Positions 19,956 through 29,613 are shown, counted from the stretch's first letter. The stretch is 64,000 nucleotides of DNA from Veillonella criceti (GCF_900460315.1 NZ_UHIO01000001.1:961501-1025500); one strand, 5' to 3'. Notes: generated by a model not told the origin, from the letters alone. Program-made: numbers and translations.

Positions 19956-20900
19956 TTACATTTCACAATAGGGAAAAACAACTAATGTATTGGACACGGC
20001 GCGAAAGCTCACATAAGCGCCTAAAGGCAACGCCCAATGAGGCATACCATGACCTGTTGGCACATAACATACAAAAGGCTCTGGTGCCTCTTCTAAACGT
20101 CCAGTCAACATATAATCAAGCACATGGGCGCCTATTTCATAAGTCGCTTCATCAGGATCGCCTTCACAATTTGTAAACGTTCCCAAAGCCACGCCCTTCA
20201 CCTGCGCTAAAATACCTTGCCAACGAAGTTGCTGTAACATACGGTCAATTTTATACGGTGGTTCACCAATATCTTCAAGCAATAAAATAGCATCAGACCA
20301 GTCTTCCATCAGTGGTGCATACGGCGTACCACCTAAACTACATAACATAGCTAAGTTACCACCTAATAGACGACCTTCTTCCATAGTCGCCCCAATAAAA
20401 CCTCGTGGGGGCGCTAACAAAGGTTCAATTACCGACGTACGGCCTTCTAATAAATCAAAAAGATGATTTATATCTGTTTCACGATCTGATTTTAGCCAAT
20501 CGACGCCCATAGGACCATGATAAGTCACTAAACGACTATAACGGCCTATAGCACAATGCAATGCCGTACAATCACTATATCCTACAAAGGGCTTATGCGC
20601 CTTACGAATCCCTGCATAATCTAATAAATGCAAATACCGAACAGAGCCATAGCCACCACGTAAGGCAATCACTGCATCACAGAGAGAGTCGGTCATCAAA
20701 GTATTAAATTCTTGTGCCTGCTCTTCTGGTGACCCTCCATACAAGCCTTGTCGATAACAACTAGCACCAAAGATTGCCTTATAGCCTCGTTGAACTGCTA
20801 TCTTTTCTAATTGATCTAAATCCTCTTGCGCCGCTGAAGCTGGCGCCGTAAAAGCTAACGTCATCCCTGGTACTATCCGTTTAGGTACTATCCAATCCAT
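19956..20900 (-). CDS. LD-carboxypeptidase (peptidase family S66, LdcA/MccF type)
   Basis: A cytoplasmic serine peptidase of 314 residues. LdcA members remove the terminal D-Ala from murein tetrapeptides; MccF members cleave acyl-sulfamoyl adenylates. Visible: FTAPASAA near the N-terminus, ALRGGYGSVR, the nucleophile elbow GYSDCTALH (Ser), the Glu in LLLEDIGEPPYKIDRML and the His in PTGHGMPHWALPLGA, which completes a Ser-Glu-His triad. No signal peptide. It sits between oppA and the M20 gene, which fits murein peptide salvage. Confidence 0.88.
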   Translation of the reverse strand: MDWIVPKRIVPGMTLAFTAPASAAQEDLDQLEKIAVQRGYKAIFGASCYRQGLYGGSPEEQAQEFNTLMTDSLCDAVIALRGGYGSVRYLHLLDYAGIRKAHKPFVGYSDCTALHCAIGRYSRLVTYHGPMGVDWLKSDRETDINHLFDLLEGRTSVIEPLLAPPRGFIGATMEEGRLLGGNLAMLCSLGGTPYAPLMEDWSDAILLLEDIGEPPYKIDRMLQQLRWQGILAQVKGVALGTFTNCEGDPDEATYEIGAHVLDYMLTGRLEEAPEPFVCYVPTGHGMPHWALPLGAYVSFRAVSNTLVVFPYCEM

Positions 20901-20918
20901 GTAAAACTCCTACTAAAT

Positions 20919-22516
20919 TTACTTTCGATACGCCTGTTTAAAATCCACTGTCCCCAAACTTGACCAGAAGAAGCCATCAATCGTATCACGCACTACATAC
21001 GGAGTTGTCGTGAAGTAGATAGGCAACACTAAAGCCTCATCTAATATCATTGCTTCCGCTTCATGCATCAACTGACTACGCAGTTTCAAATCCGTCGTAT
21101 TATGTACTCGATTCATCAAAGCTGTGTAAGCCTCACTATGATATTGAGCATCATTGGCTTCATCAGAAAACACATCTAAGAAAGTCTGCGGATCTACATA
21201 GTCACCAATCCAAGAAGCCCGCGCCACTTGATAATGACCTTCTTCACGATTCGCCATAAAAACCTTTGTTTCTTGATTCTGCAAAGAAATGGTAGCACCT
21301 AACTCATTTTGCCAAATAGCCTGCACAGCCTCAGCAATCGCCTTATGCATTTCATTAGTATTATACAAAATTGTCACTGGTGGCAATGGCTTATTAGGTC
21401 CATAACCAGCCTCTTGCAATAGGCGTTTAGCCTCCGCCACGTTATAAGAGACTAAGGAGCCACCTGCTTGACGAAAATCCTGTCCGGTTGCCTCATCAAT
21501 CAATCCCGTTGGCACAAACGCATAAGCTGGAGTTTTACCGCCATGAACAATCGTATCTACAATAACTTTGCGGTCAATGACCATAGAGAAGGCTTTGCGC
21601 ACCAAGGGATTATCAAAAGGTGGCGCCGTTACATTAAATACATAATAATAGGTACCCAGTGATGGCGCTACTTTAAAAAGGCCAAGCCCTGCCAAACGTT
21701 CTTGGTCCGCCACAGGTGGTTCGACCATAATATCAGCGGCGCCCCCTTCTACAAGCGTTAAGCGCGTACTTTGAGACTCACTAATAGGCCACTCCATCGC
21801 CGTCAACCGAACCGCTTTCGCATCCCAGTATTGTTCATTTTTTACAAACTGCAATTCTGAACTATGTTGCCATTTCACCAGCTTAAAAGGCCCATTCCCT
21901 ATCAAAGTGTCTGCATTTGTCGCCCAAGTATCTGGGGCTGCTTCCACAATATCTTCGCGCACTGGATAATACGCATGAAACGCCGTAAGCCCCAAGAAAT
22001 AAGGGGCTGGTGCCTCTAAAGTAACAACTAATGTATAATCATCTATAGCCTTTACACCTACCTCATCAGCACTCGCTTTTTCTGTATTATATGCTTCACC
22101 ATTCTTTAGCACATATAACATATAGGCATTATTGGCCGCCACCGTTGGATTGAGTGCGCGTTTCCAAGCATATTCAAAATCCTTAGCCGTAACGGGTTTG
22201 CCATCAGACCATTTTGCATCAGAACGAATTTTAAACGTATACACCAGCCCATCCGAAGACATAGTCCATGACTCCGCCATAGCCGGTTCAGGCATGTCTT
22301 TATCATTCAATCGAGTGAGACCTTCAAAGATTGCTAATTCTACCGTTGATTCAGGCAACGTAGAGGATTTAGCTGGATCTAAGGTGGATGGCTCTTGCTC
22401 CAATGCATAGCGCAACGTATCAGCTGGTATCGTTTCACCACTGCGACTACATCCCGCCATTAGCGTTAAACTCAATATTAATATAAGCAGTACACTATAT
22501 ATGCCCAGTCGTTTCA
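20919..22516 (-). CDS. oppA: Oligopeptide-binding lipoprotein, OppA/DppA family
   Basis: Extracytoplasmic solute-binding protein (SBP family 5) of 532 residues that delivers peptides to the OppBCDF permease. A lipoprotein signal occupies residues 1-22, with the lipobox LMAGC and Cys23. The mature part has the family blocks LRYALEQEPSTLDPAKSS, TYTFKIRSDAKWSDGKPVTAKDFEYAWKR region, and NGPFKLVKW. I start at the ATG (22516), 8 nt after GAGG; the TTG two codons upstream touches the RBS. Unusually the binding-protein gene is near the end of the operon, after the serine hydrolase. Confidence 0.92.
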
Positions 22517-22538
22517 TACACAACTCCTCACGCTAGCC

Positions 22539-23357
22539 CTAAGGCAGCTTATTTTCTAAAAAATCTTTTATCATATACCCCATCTTAGCACCTAAATGAA
22601 TGCCGTCCGTATTAGGTACTCCTGAAATAAACACAATCATGCCAAAGGTTCCTTTTACCAAAGGCAAAATACCACCATCATGTTCTACATTATCTAATAC
22701 ACCTGTTTTATGATAAAAAATAACCTCTTCCCCCCAATAAAACGGCAATTTATCACGAAATTGTTGACGCCCTAATAGTTGCCACATCTCATGGCCTAAC
22801 GGCCCCGTTTCACGTTGTCTGTAAATATACTCATATAGCACCATCAAATCAAGGACTGTCATCACATTTTCGCGGCCTTCTGTACGGGCCATCTCATCCA
22901 TCATATAGCGTGTAAGCTGTGTATCTTTTAAACCGAGTGAATGAGCAAATTCATTAACTGTCTCCATACCTATATGATGAATCAATAAATTCGTCGCCCA
23001 ATTATCACTAAGTACCATCATGAGACGACACAATTCCAAATAAGTGAAACGATGATGCATGTCCAACTCTTGCAAAGCACCACCGCCCCATACTCGTGGC
23101 CTATCTCGTAACCCTATGGTATCTTGCAAATTCAATGTCCCTGCCATAGCTTTACTAAAAACAGTAGCCATAATGAGTACTTTAATCATACTCGCACTGG
23201 CATGAATCATCTGTAGGCCACGACCAGCTACTTCAGCCATAGGTGCCTCCTCATCAAAGCGAACAACCAAGTATGAGATGTGTCCCGTAGGCGCCAGTTC
23301 TTCAATTAATGTATTTAAACCAACTTCTAATCCTTTACCAGCTAATATTTTTTCCAT
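22539..23357 (-). CDS. Serine hydrolase with class A beta-lactamase fold (PF13354-like), no signal peptide
   Basis: A 272-residue protein with the three active-site motifs of the penicillin-binding/beta-lactamase fold: SxxK as SMIK near residue 57, SDN near 115 and KTG near 217. The position equivalent to the deacylating Glu166 of class A beta-lactamases is not Glu: the segment reads RYMMDEMARTEGREN, as in many non-lactamase members of this family. No secretion signal or TM segment is visible, so the product would be cytoplasmic unless the start is wrong. It lies between oppF (29 nt) and oppA (22 nt). Substrate unknown; a peptide or amide taken up by Opp is an inference. Confidence 0.8.
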   Translation of the reverse strand: MEKILAGKGLEVGLNTLIEELAPTGHISYLVVRFDEEAPMAEVAGRGLQMIHASASMIKVLIMATVFSKAMAGTLNLQDTIGLRDRPRVWGGGALQELDMHHRFTYLELCRLMMVLSDNWATNLLIHHIGMETVNEFAHSLGLKDTQLTRYMMDEMARTEGRENVMTVLDLMVLYEYIYRQRETGPLGHEMWQLLGRQQFRDKLPFYWGEEVIFYHKTGVLDNVEHDGGILPLVKGTFGMIVFISGVPNTDGIHLGAKMGYMIKDFLENKLP

Positions 23358-23386
23358 ATATATATCCTATCTTCACACCATATTTG

Positions 23387-24346
23387 CTAACGTCGCCAAC
23401 AGGCCACTTTTTGTTGTCCTCGAACGACAAGTGGTGGTTTATCCTCTTCACACTCCGGCATTTTTTCAGGACAACGTGAAGCAAATGGACAGCCACTTAC
23501 TGTCATTAATGGACTTGGCACTTCGCCCGTTAATACTGGTCCAATCGTCATATGTGGTGCCAAAGGCGCATTTAATGAAATAAGAGCCTGTGTATAGGGA
23601 TGTAATGGCGTTTCATATACAGCCTTTGTCGGCCCTTCTTCCACAATGCTACCTAAATACATAACCGCAATTCGTTGACTTACATAGCGAACCATATTTA
23701 AGTCATGAGAAATAAAAACATAGCTAATGCCCTGTTCTGCTTGTAACCGTTCTAAGAGAGAGACAATTTGTACTTGTATAGACACATCAAGCGCCGAAAT
23801 AGGTTCATCACAGATGATACACTGCGGTTCACTAATTAAAGCACGGCCAATCCCAATTCGCTGTCGTTGGCCACCACTAAATTCATGTGGATACCGTTCA
23901 CCCTGCGCTTTGGTAAGGCCTACTTGTTCTAATACAGCCTCCACTTTTGCGCGCTTATCGCCTTCACTAAGAGCCCTCCCCATAGCCATTCGCACAGTTA
24001 AGGGTTCTAGTAAACTTTGTCGTACTGTCATCCGTGGATTTAAAGAAGCGTAAGGATCTTGAAACACCATCTGAATATGGTTGAGCACATGTTGTTGATC
24101 CGCTTTGCCTTGAATCTCTTGCCCCGCTACGATAAGGCGCCCTGAAGTTTTAGGATATAAACCCATCAAGGTACGACCAAACGTAGATTTACCACAACCA
24201 GATTCTCCTACTAAGCCTAAAGTTTCACCGGCCTTTTGCTGTAATGATACGCCTTCAAGAGCACGCACAATTTGACGATGTTGCTTCAAAAGGCCGCGCC
24301 GAACTGTAAAATGCTTGGTTAAATTCTCTGTTTCCCAAATATTCAT
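23387..24346 (-). CDS. oppF: Oligopeptide ABC transporter ATP-binding protein OppF
   Basis: One of two ATPases of the peptide importer, 319 residues. Walker [10 protein letters not shown] near residue 55, signature [15 protein letters not shown], Walker [14 protein letters not shown]-loop FISHDL, and the C-terminal oligo/dipeptide extension with a Cys cluster ([14 protein letters not shown]). The start is the ATG at 24346 that overlaps the oppD stop as ATGA; an open frame continues 11 codons upstream but inside oppD. Translation is probably coupled to oppD. Confidence 0.93.
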   Translation of the reverse strand: MNIWETENLTKHFTVRRGLLKQHRQIVRALEGVSLQQKAGETLGLVGESGCGKSTFGRTLMGLYPKTSGRLIVAGQEIQGKADQQHVLNHIQMVFQDPYASLNPRMTVRQSLLEPLTVRMAMGRALSEGDKRAKVEAVLEQVGLTKAQGERYPHEFSGGQRQRIGIGRALISEPQCIICDEPISALDVSIQVQIVSLLERLQAEQGISYVFISHDLNMVRYVSQRIAVMYLGSIVEEGPTKAVYETPLHPYTQALISLNAPLAPHMTIGPVLTGEVPSPLMTVSGCPFASRCPEKMPECEEDKPPLVVRGQQKVACWRR

Positions 24347-25371
24347 ACATTCACCGCCTTTTTCTCTGCCTGAAGCCAACAGCGTACACCGTCAGTCAAT
24401 GAAGGAATTTCACGTGCACAAATTCGCATAGCTTGATTACAACGAGGATGAAACGCACAACCTGTCGGCAAGCTAAACATATCAGGTGGTTGTCCACCTA
24501 TCGCTTGTAAAGTTGTGGTTTCCTTCGTTGGCAAAGACCGTAACAAGCCTTGTAAATACGGATGTTTTGGATTTCCTAATAAATCTGCTACCGTCCCTGT
24601 TTCAACCACTTGCCCAGCATACATAACCGCCATTCGATCACACAATTGGGCAATAACGCGCAAGTTATGAGAAATAATTAACAAGCCCATATGCTCTGTT
24701 TTTACTAAATCTTGCAACAGTAATAAAATCTGTGCTTCCGTTGTCACATCAAGAGCTGTCGTTGGTTCATCGGCAAGCAATAATGTAGGCCGACCAGCTA
24801 AAGCCATAGCAATAACCACACGCTGGCGCATACCACCACTCAATTCATGAGGATATTGCGTTAAACGACGCGCCGCATCAGCAATACCTACTTTTTGTAA
24901 CAATTCTAACGCTACCGCATCCTCATTAGCAACCACCGTATTATGCCGTTTAGCCCCTAAGCGAATCGCTTCTTTCAATTGTCTACCAATCGACAAAATA
25001 GGATTGAGTGCAGTCATCGGGTCTTGAAACACCATAGCTACAGTAGTACCTCGAAGCACTCGCCATTGCGATTCTTTATACTTTGTACAATTCTCACCGG
25101 CTACCGTTAGCGAATCCACTGACACAGTGGCTCTATCCGCTGGTAACAAACCCATTAGAGATTGTAACGTAACCGATTTACCACAGCCAGATTCACCAAC
25201 CAAGCCAACGACCTCACCTGGTTGTACCACGAGTGATACACCACGTACCGCTGGTACAGGCCCTGCAAAAGTATGAAATGTCACTTGTAAATTTTCTAAT
25301 TTCACTAAAGGTGATTCTCGCTTACTTAAATAACGCTGCTCTAGCGCATGCTCTTTAATAGCTGTATTCAT
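24343..25371 (-). CDS. oppD: Oligopeptide ABC transporter ATP-binding protein OppD
   Basis: Second ATPase of the importer, 342 residues. Walker [10 protein letters not shown] near residue 58 (Val where Thr/Ser is usual after GKS), signature [15 protein letters not shown], Walker [13 protein letters not shown], and the C-terminal Cys cluster [14 protein letters not shown] typical of OppD/DppD. Start and stop overlap oppC and oppF by 4 nt each, so the permease and ATPase genes form one translationally coupled block. Confidence 0.93.
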   Translation of the reverse strand: MNTAIKEHALEQRYLSKRESPLVKLENLQVTFHTFAGPVPAVRGVSLVVQPGEVVGLVGESGCGKSVTLQSLMGLLPADRATVSVDSLTVAGENCTKYKESQWRVLRGTTVAMVFQDPMTALNPILSIGRQLKEAIRLGAKRHNTVVANEDAVALELLQKVGIADAARRLTQYPHELSGGMRQRVVIAMALAGRPTLLLADEPTTALDVTTEAQILLLLQDLVKTEHMGLLIISHNLRVIAQLCDRMAVMYAGQVVETGTVADLLGNPKHPYLQGLLRSLPTKETTTLQAIGGQPPDMFSLPTGCAFHPRCNQAMRICAREIPSLTDGVRCWLQAEKKAVNV

Positions 25372-26273
25372 CGTTTCACCTCCCCTTTTGGATCTAATGC
25401 ATTACGCAATCCATCACCAAAGAAGGTAAATCCAAGCATAGTAATCCCAATCGCTAAAGCAGGCGCAATCAGTTGAAACGGATAGGACCGCATAGAATTA
25501 ATCCCTTCAGCAGCTAAAACACCCCAACTCGCCATTGGTGCGTTTACGCCAAGACCAATAAAGCTCAAAAAAGCTTCCGTAAAAATAGCTTCTGGAATTG
25601 CCAAAGTCATAGTTATAATAATAGGCCCTACACAATTAGGCAGCATGTGACGGAATAAAATTCGCCAAGCTGGTACCCCCATAGAACGAGCCGCCAATAC
25701 ATATTCTTCATTTTTTAATGTCACAATTTGACTTCGAACAATACGTGCCATAGTCAGCCAATACGCAATTCCTAGCGCAATAAAAATAGATGTTAAACCA
25801 GGCGACAAAACAACCATGAGCAAAATGACATATAGCAATAAAGGTATGCCATATAATATATCTACAAAGCCCATCATCAAACGGTCAACTTTCCCACCGA
25901 AAAATCCGGCTACGCTACCATAAATAACGCCAATGACTAAATTAATGGCCGCTGCCACAAAGCCTACGGCTAAAGAGATACGCGCCCCATATACAACACG
26001 TATATATAAGTCACGCCCCAATGTGTCCGTACCAAACCAATGTTCACTCGACGGCCCTTGATTTGCTTGTGCTAAATTTTGATCCGCATAGGTATACGGT
26101 GATAACCAGGGTCCAATCAAGGCCAACAGCAACATACATATAATAATAAATAGACCTACTAACGCTAACTTATTTTCTTTTAAGCGTTGCCAAGCATTAG
26201 GTCGTGGACGATACGCCGTTTCAGTCACTACGGCCGTCGGCGCTAATGGTAAAAAATCATCAACAGCTCTCAT
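25368..26273 (-). CDS. oppC: Oligopeptide ABC transporter permease OppC
   Basis: Inner-membrane permease of 301 residues with six predicted TM segments. The N-terminal extension contains the OppC_N motif (WQRLKENKLALVGLFIII), followed by HWFGTDTLGRDLYIR, and the cytoplasmic EAA loop (EYVLAARSMGVPAWRILFRHMLPN) that docks on the ATPases. The ATG overlaps the oppB stop by 4 nt. Confidence 0.93.
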   Translation of the reverse strand: MRAVDDFLPLAPTAVVTETAYRPRPNAWQRLKENKLALVGLFIIICMLLLALIGPWLSPYTYADQNLAQANQGPSSEHWFGTDTLGRDLYIRVVYGARISLAVGFVAAAINLVIGVIYGSVAGFFGGKVDRLMMGFVDILYGIPLLLYVILLMVVLSPGLTSIFIALGIAYWLTMARIVRSQIVTLKNEEYVLAARSMGVPAWRILFRHMLPNCVGPIIITMTLAIPEAIFTEAFLSFIGLGVNAPMASWGVLAAEGINSMRSYPFQLIAPALAIGITMLGFTFFGDGLRNALDPKGEVKR

Positions 26274-27202
26274 GGCGTTTCCTCCTCTTCCATCGTTACT
26301 CGGGGATCCACTAATGGGTATATTAAATCAACCAGTAAATTAAAACCTACTACTAAAGCACTATAAAAAATAGTCACACCTAAAATAACAGTATAATCAC
26401 GATTATAAATAGACGTAACAAAATATTTCCCAAGACCAGGAATGGCAAATATTGTTTCTACAATAAAACTCCCTGTCAACAAAGCCGCTGCTAACGGCCC
26501 TAAGTAGGTAAGAACTGGCAAAATAGCATTCCCTAAAGCGTGTTTCAAAATAATAGTACGATTAGCTAACCCCTTTGCGCGGGCGGTTTTAATATATTCC
26601 TGTTGTAACACATCTAACATGGTAGCCCGCGTTAAACGAGCAATAAAAGCCATCGGTTGTGCCCCTAGTGTCAAAATTGGTAACACCATGTAAGCCGGAC
26701 CTTTCCACAACGCAACAGGAAATATAGGCCACACAAAACCAAGCCAATATACCAATACAGCACCTATGATAAATGTTGGCACAGATATACCTAGCGTAGA
26801 ACCAAAAGTAATTATATAATCAAGCCAAGTATTGGGCTTTAAGGCACTACCAATCCCCGCCGTTACGCCACCAATCACAGCAAATAAAAGAGCCCCTAAG
26901 CCTAATTGAGCTGACACGGGGAAGGATTCCCCTATAATATCATTCACCGAGCGCCCTAAATACTTATAAGAAGGGCCTAAATCTAATTGCACAACATGTT
27001 TCATATAATCAGTGTACTGCTGCCATACAGGATCATTCAAATGATACGTTGCTTCAATAGAGGCTTTAATCTGTGGTGGCAATTTTTTCTCTTCTGTAAA
27101 AGGACCACCAGGAATGGCATGCATGAGCATAAATGTAATCGTAATAATCGCCCACATAACCACTACGGCCCCTATCAAACGTTTTAGTAAATAGGTACCC
27201 AC
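26270..27202 (-). CDS. oppB: Oligopeptide ABC transporter permease OppB
   Basis: Inner-membrane permease, 310 residues from the GTG at 27202, which lies 9 nt after AAGGAG. The open frame runs 41 codons further upstream, but that extension is not permease-like and covers the promoter region. The protein starts GTYLLKRLIGAVVVMW, then the conserved MHAIPGGPF, and has the EAA loop YIKTARAKGLANRTIILKHALGNA. First gene of the eight-gene opp unit. Confidence 0.92.
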   Translation of the reverse strand: MGTYLLKRLIGAVVVMWAIITITFMLMHAIPGGPFTEEKKLPPQIKASIEATYHLNDPVWQQYTDYMKHVVQLDLGPSYKYLGRSVNDIIGESFPVSAQLGLGALLFAVIGGVTAGIGSALKPNTWLDYIITFGSTLGISVPTFIIGAVLVYWLGFVWPIFPVALWKGPAYMVLPILTLGAQPMAFIARLTRATMLDVLQQEYIKTARAKGLANRTIILKHALGNAILPVLTYLGPLAAALLTGSFIVETIFAIPGLGKYFVTSIYNRDYTVILGVTIFYSALVVGFNLLVDLIYPLVDPRVTMEEEETP

Positions 27203-27239
27203 ATAATCACTCTCCTTATTTGATAAGATGTATATATCT

Positions 27240-27245
27240 ATTATA
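27240..27245 (-). promoter_or_regulatory. Candidate -10 element for the opp operon
   Basis: A perfect TATAAT on the minus strand, 38 nt before the oppB GTG. The sequence 17 nt upstream (TAGGAA) is a poor -35, so the promoter may need an activator. Confidence 0.4.
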
Positions 27246-27355
27246 CACGAGTCTGCCTGATTTCCTATGACAGAATATAGAATGTAAAGCATGTGTTCTG
27301 TATACATATATAAACAAAGTTCCATCTGTCCTATCTAAAATAAAAATTCTGTATA

Positions 27356-27384
27356 TTTACATATGACACTTTATTTTTTACAAT
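27356..27384 (+). promoter_or_regulatory. Promoter for the pyridoxal kinase / ECF gene pair
   Basis: TTTACA (27356-27361) and TACAAT (27379-27384) are exactly 17 nt apart, each matching five of six consensus bases. Transcription would start near 27391, leaving a leader of about 90 nt before the ATG at 27480. Confidence 0.65.
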
Positions 27385-27392
27385 AGGTGTCA
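27364..27392. promoter_or_regulatory. Candidate operator: TGACAC-N17-GTGTCA
   Basis: An inverted repeat with six-base arms (27364-27369 and 27387-27392) begins just after the -35 hexamer and ends at the expected transcription start, enclosing the -10. A dimeric repressor bound here would block the promoter. The regulator is not identified. Confidence 0.4.
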
Positions 27393-27479
27393 GACAAACG
27401 AAATATAACATAGTTAAATCAACAAAACTACTTAATACCTACTAAGTTATCTAACTATGAAAAGAAAAGAGGTTATATC

Positions 27480-28319
27480 ATGAAAAATCCAGTACCTGTA
27501 GTATTATCCATCCAAGACATGAGTTCTATCGGCCGTTGTTCTTTAACAGTCGCTATGCCAATCTTAAGTGCCTTTGGCTCACAAGCGGTGCCATTTCCAA
27601 CAGCCCTTTTGTGTAACCATTTGGAGTACCCAAACTATGAAATGGTTGATTTTTCAGAACACCTTCGTCCTTTTATGGATTGTTGGGAAAAAAATAATAT
27701 TACCTTTGATGCCATTCAAAGTGGTTTCTTAGCCTCCCCTGATCAAATTCATATTGTAATCGAAGCGATTGAACGTTTCGGTAAGAATAAACTCATCATC
27801 GTAGATCCTGCCATGGCCGATGATGGCAAACTTTATGCTGTATATAATGATACGATGGTGCAAGAAATGCGTAAACTCATTGCCCATGCTCATATTATTA
27901 AACCTAATTATACAGAAGCCAGTTTCCTCTTAGGTCACGCTTATGAACCAGAAACAGTTGATGAAGCTAAAATCCACCAATTATGTAAAGAACTTCACGA
28001 ATTAGGGCCTCGTCATGTCATTATGTCTGGTGTACCTCATCAATCAGAAGCTGTAGTCGCTGTCTATGACGGTGAAACAGACGACTTACAAATCGTAAGC
28101 ACTACGTTAGTTCCTGTCAAAGCCCACGGTACAGGAGATATTTTCACCGCCGCTCTAACCGGTGCATTAATGCAAGGCTACGATACATTAGAAAGTGCTA
28201 ATATTGCCGCTAACTTTACAACAGATGCAGTTAAATATACGCATGAAACGATTGGCTCCATGCGTGATGGACTATTATTTGAACGCCTCTTAGGTCGTTT
28301 GAGCCAGTTAATTAAATAA
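27480..28319 (+). CDS. Pyridoxal/pyridoxamine kinase (PfkB/ThiD-like ribokinase fold)
   Basis: Phosphorylates a B6 vitamer with ATP; 279 residues. Start motif VVLSIQDMSSIGRCSLTVAMPIL, mid-protein VDPAMADDGKLYAVYND and the ATP/anion-hole motif GTGDIFTAAL near residue 219 are typical of the PdxK/PdxY group rather than ThiD. AAGAGG lies 8 nt upstream. It is followed after a 20-nt gap by an ECF transporter S component, which suggests import of a B6 vitamer and trapping by phosphorylation (inference). Transcribed away from the opp operon. Confidence 0.85.
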   Translation: MKNPVPVVLSIQDMSSIGRCSLTVAMPILSAFGSQAVPFPTALLCNHLEYPNYEMVDFSEHLRPFMDCWEKNNITFDAIQSGFLASPDQIHIVIEAIERFGKNKLIIVDPAMADDGKLYAVYNDTMVQEMRKLIAHAHIIKPNYTEASFLLGHAYEPETVDEAKIHQLCKELHELGPRHVIMSGVPHQSEAVVAVYDGETDDLQIVSTTLVPVKAHGTGDIFTAALTGALMQGYDTLESANIAANFTTDAVKYTHETIGSMRDGLLFERLLGRLSQLIK

Positions 28320-28339
28320 GTTTGAGGAGGTCTCACACT

Positions 28340-28852
28340 TTGAATTTTTCTATTCGTGATATTATTTATATTGGTATGCTATCAGCTCTCTGTGCGCTAG
28401 CTACCACCCTTTTAATCCCTTTACCTACTGGTGCCATGGTTCACTTAGGTTCCGCAGCCCTCTTTACAATAGCCGCTTTATTTGGTGGTCTTTATGGTGG
28501 CCTAGCAGGTGCTATTGGATCGGGTCTCTTTGATCTCGTTATGGGCCACTCTGCCTATACTTTATTTTCTATTATAATCAAAGGGCTCTCCGGACTCATT
28601 GTGGGCTATATGGTAGTGGGCTTTCGTCCTAATCCGCGCAAAGCCCGTGAATCAACTTGGATGCGTTTATTACTCGCTATGCTAGTAGGTAGTATTTGGA
28701 CTGCTCTTGGATATTTTGTCGCTTGGGAATATGTACTCAATAGTTTTGCAGCTGCTGTAAGCCGTCTACCAGCCACATTCTTAACAAGTGGGGTCGGTAT
28801 TATCGTAGCGCTTTTCTTAGTCAATGCCTTACGCAAAGTAATTCATAAATAA
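28340..28852 (+). CDS. ECF transporter S component (substrate-specific membrane subunit)
   Basis: A 170-residue, very hydrophobic protein with five to six TM segments, of the ECF S-component type (PF07155-like): IPLPTGAMVHLGSAALFTIAALFGG and GSGLFDLVMGHS are characteristic. It would bind one vitamin and use the shared EcfA/A'/T module encoded elsewhere. The start is TTG at 28340, 9 nt after GAGGAGG; the earlier in-frame TTG at 28322 precedes the RBS. Pairing with a pyridoxal kinase suggests a B6 vitamer as substrate, as proposed for PdxU-type S components. Confidence 0.78.
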   Translation: MNFSIRDIIYIGMLSALCALATTLLIPLPTGAMVHLGSAALFTIAALFGGLYGGLAGAIGSGLFDLVMGHSAYTLFSIIIKGLSGLIVGYMVVGFRPNPRKARESTWMRLLLAMLVGSIWTALGYFVAWEYVLNSFAAAVSRLPATFLTSGVGIIVALFLVNALRKVIHK

Positions 28853-28950
28853 TAAATAATAAATTAGTATTAAAAACCATATAGTATAAAAACCAATAGT
28901 ATAAACTTATAAATATATTGGTATCATTCCTTTTAGGAACCTATCTCTCA

Positions 28951-28987
28951 AAAACGGCACAGGAGCTTCTCCCTCCTGTGCCGTTTT
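28951..28987 (+). terminator. Terminator after the ECF S-component gene
   Basis: A 15-bp stem (28951-28965 with 28973-28987) with a 7-nt loop, ending in TTTT. It lies about 100 nt past the stop codon; the 100 nt between are AT-rich with nothing else seen. Confidence 0.85.
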
Positions 28988-29013
28988 ACACTTCATCTCC
29001 CACTTATTTTTTC

Positions 29014-29043
29014 TAGTCATATCCTATAGTATCGTGGTATAAT
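29014..29043 (+). promoter_or_regulatory. Promoter for the DUF805 gene
   Basis: An extended -10 element (TG-G-TATAAT, 29035-29043) with TAGTCA 18 nt upstream. Start would be near 29050, 28 nt before the ATG. Confidence 0.6.
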
Positions 29044-29077
29044 AATAAAATTGAAGAAACTAGAAAAGGAAGATTTC

Positions 29078-29596
29078 ATGGATGTTTTATTTAATATAGG
29101 CCAAGCTTTTGTAATGGGGCTTATTGCCTTTGCCATTACACGCTGGGGCTATGTACATAATATTAAAATATTATATCTCCAAGGGCGACTTAATCGGCTC
29201 CAATTTTTAATTGGTCTCATCGGCTTAACTTTAGTCGTTAGCTTATTTAATAATCTCATCAGTACTATGATGAATAATGTAGTCATTTTAGTTTCCTATT
29301 GGGGTGTCCGCCTATTGGCCTTCTTAGGGCATGCCATTATTTTATCATTGTACTATGTGCTCTATGCGCGCCGTGTGCAAGACTTTTCACTTCACGGTAT
29401 CGTAGGTATTTGTTGGTGTATATTCATCGCGTTTACCTATCCCTACTTACCTATTAAATCTACCAGCGCGGCCTTTATGGTCATTATCTGGATTGTTAAT
29501 TTAGTATTACTCGTTATCCCAGGGAGCGGTAAACCTAATCGCTATGGGGATGTAGCCTTATGGCCAAAAAAGAAAATCGTAAAAAAGAGGATCTGA
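29078..29596 (+). CDS. DUF805-like membrane protein
   Basis: A 172-residue membrane protein with about five TM segments. It matches the DUF805 pattern: GRLNRLQFLIG after the first TM, RRVQDFSLHG in the middle and a C-terminal PGSGKPNRYGD. Function of the family is unknown. I start at the ATG (29078), 7 nt after AAGGA; a TTG nine codons upstream lies too close to the promoter. It is a single-gene unit converging on the YvrJ-like gene. Confidence 0.75.
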   Translation: MDVLFNIGQAFVMGLIAFAITRWGYVHNIKILYLQGRLNRLQFLIGLIGLTLVVSLFNNLISTMMNNVVILVSYWGVRLLAFLGHAIILSLYYVLYARRVQDFSLHGIVGICWCIFIAFTYPYLPIKSTSAAFMVIIWIVNLVLLVIPGSGKPNRYGDVALWPKKKIVKKRI

Positions 29597-29613
29597 CGAT
29601 TCTCTCTTACAAC

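Noticed and set aside
22539-23357. Calling the serine hydrolase a beta-lactamase resistance gene
   Set aside because: No signal peptide and no Glu166 equivalent; operon context points to peptide metabolism.
27203-27325. 41-codon N-terminal extension of OppB
   Set aside because: The extension is not permease-like, covers the probable -10 element, and a GTG with a well-placed AAGGAG lies at 27202.
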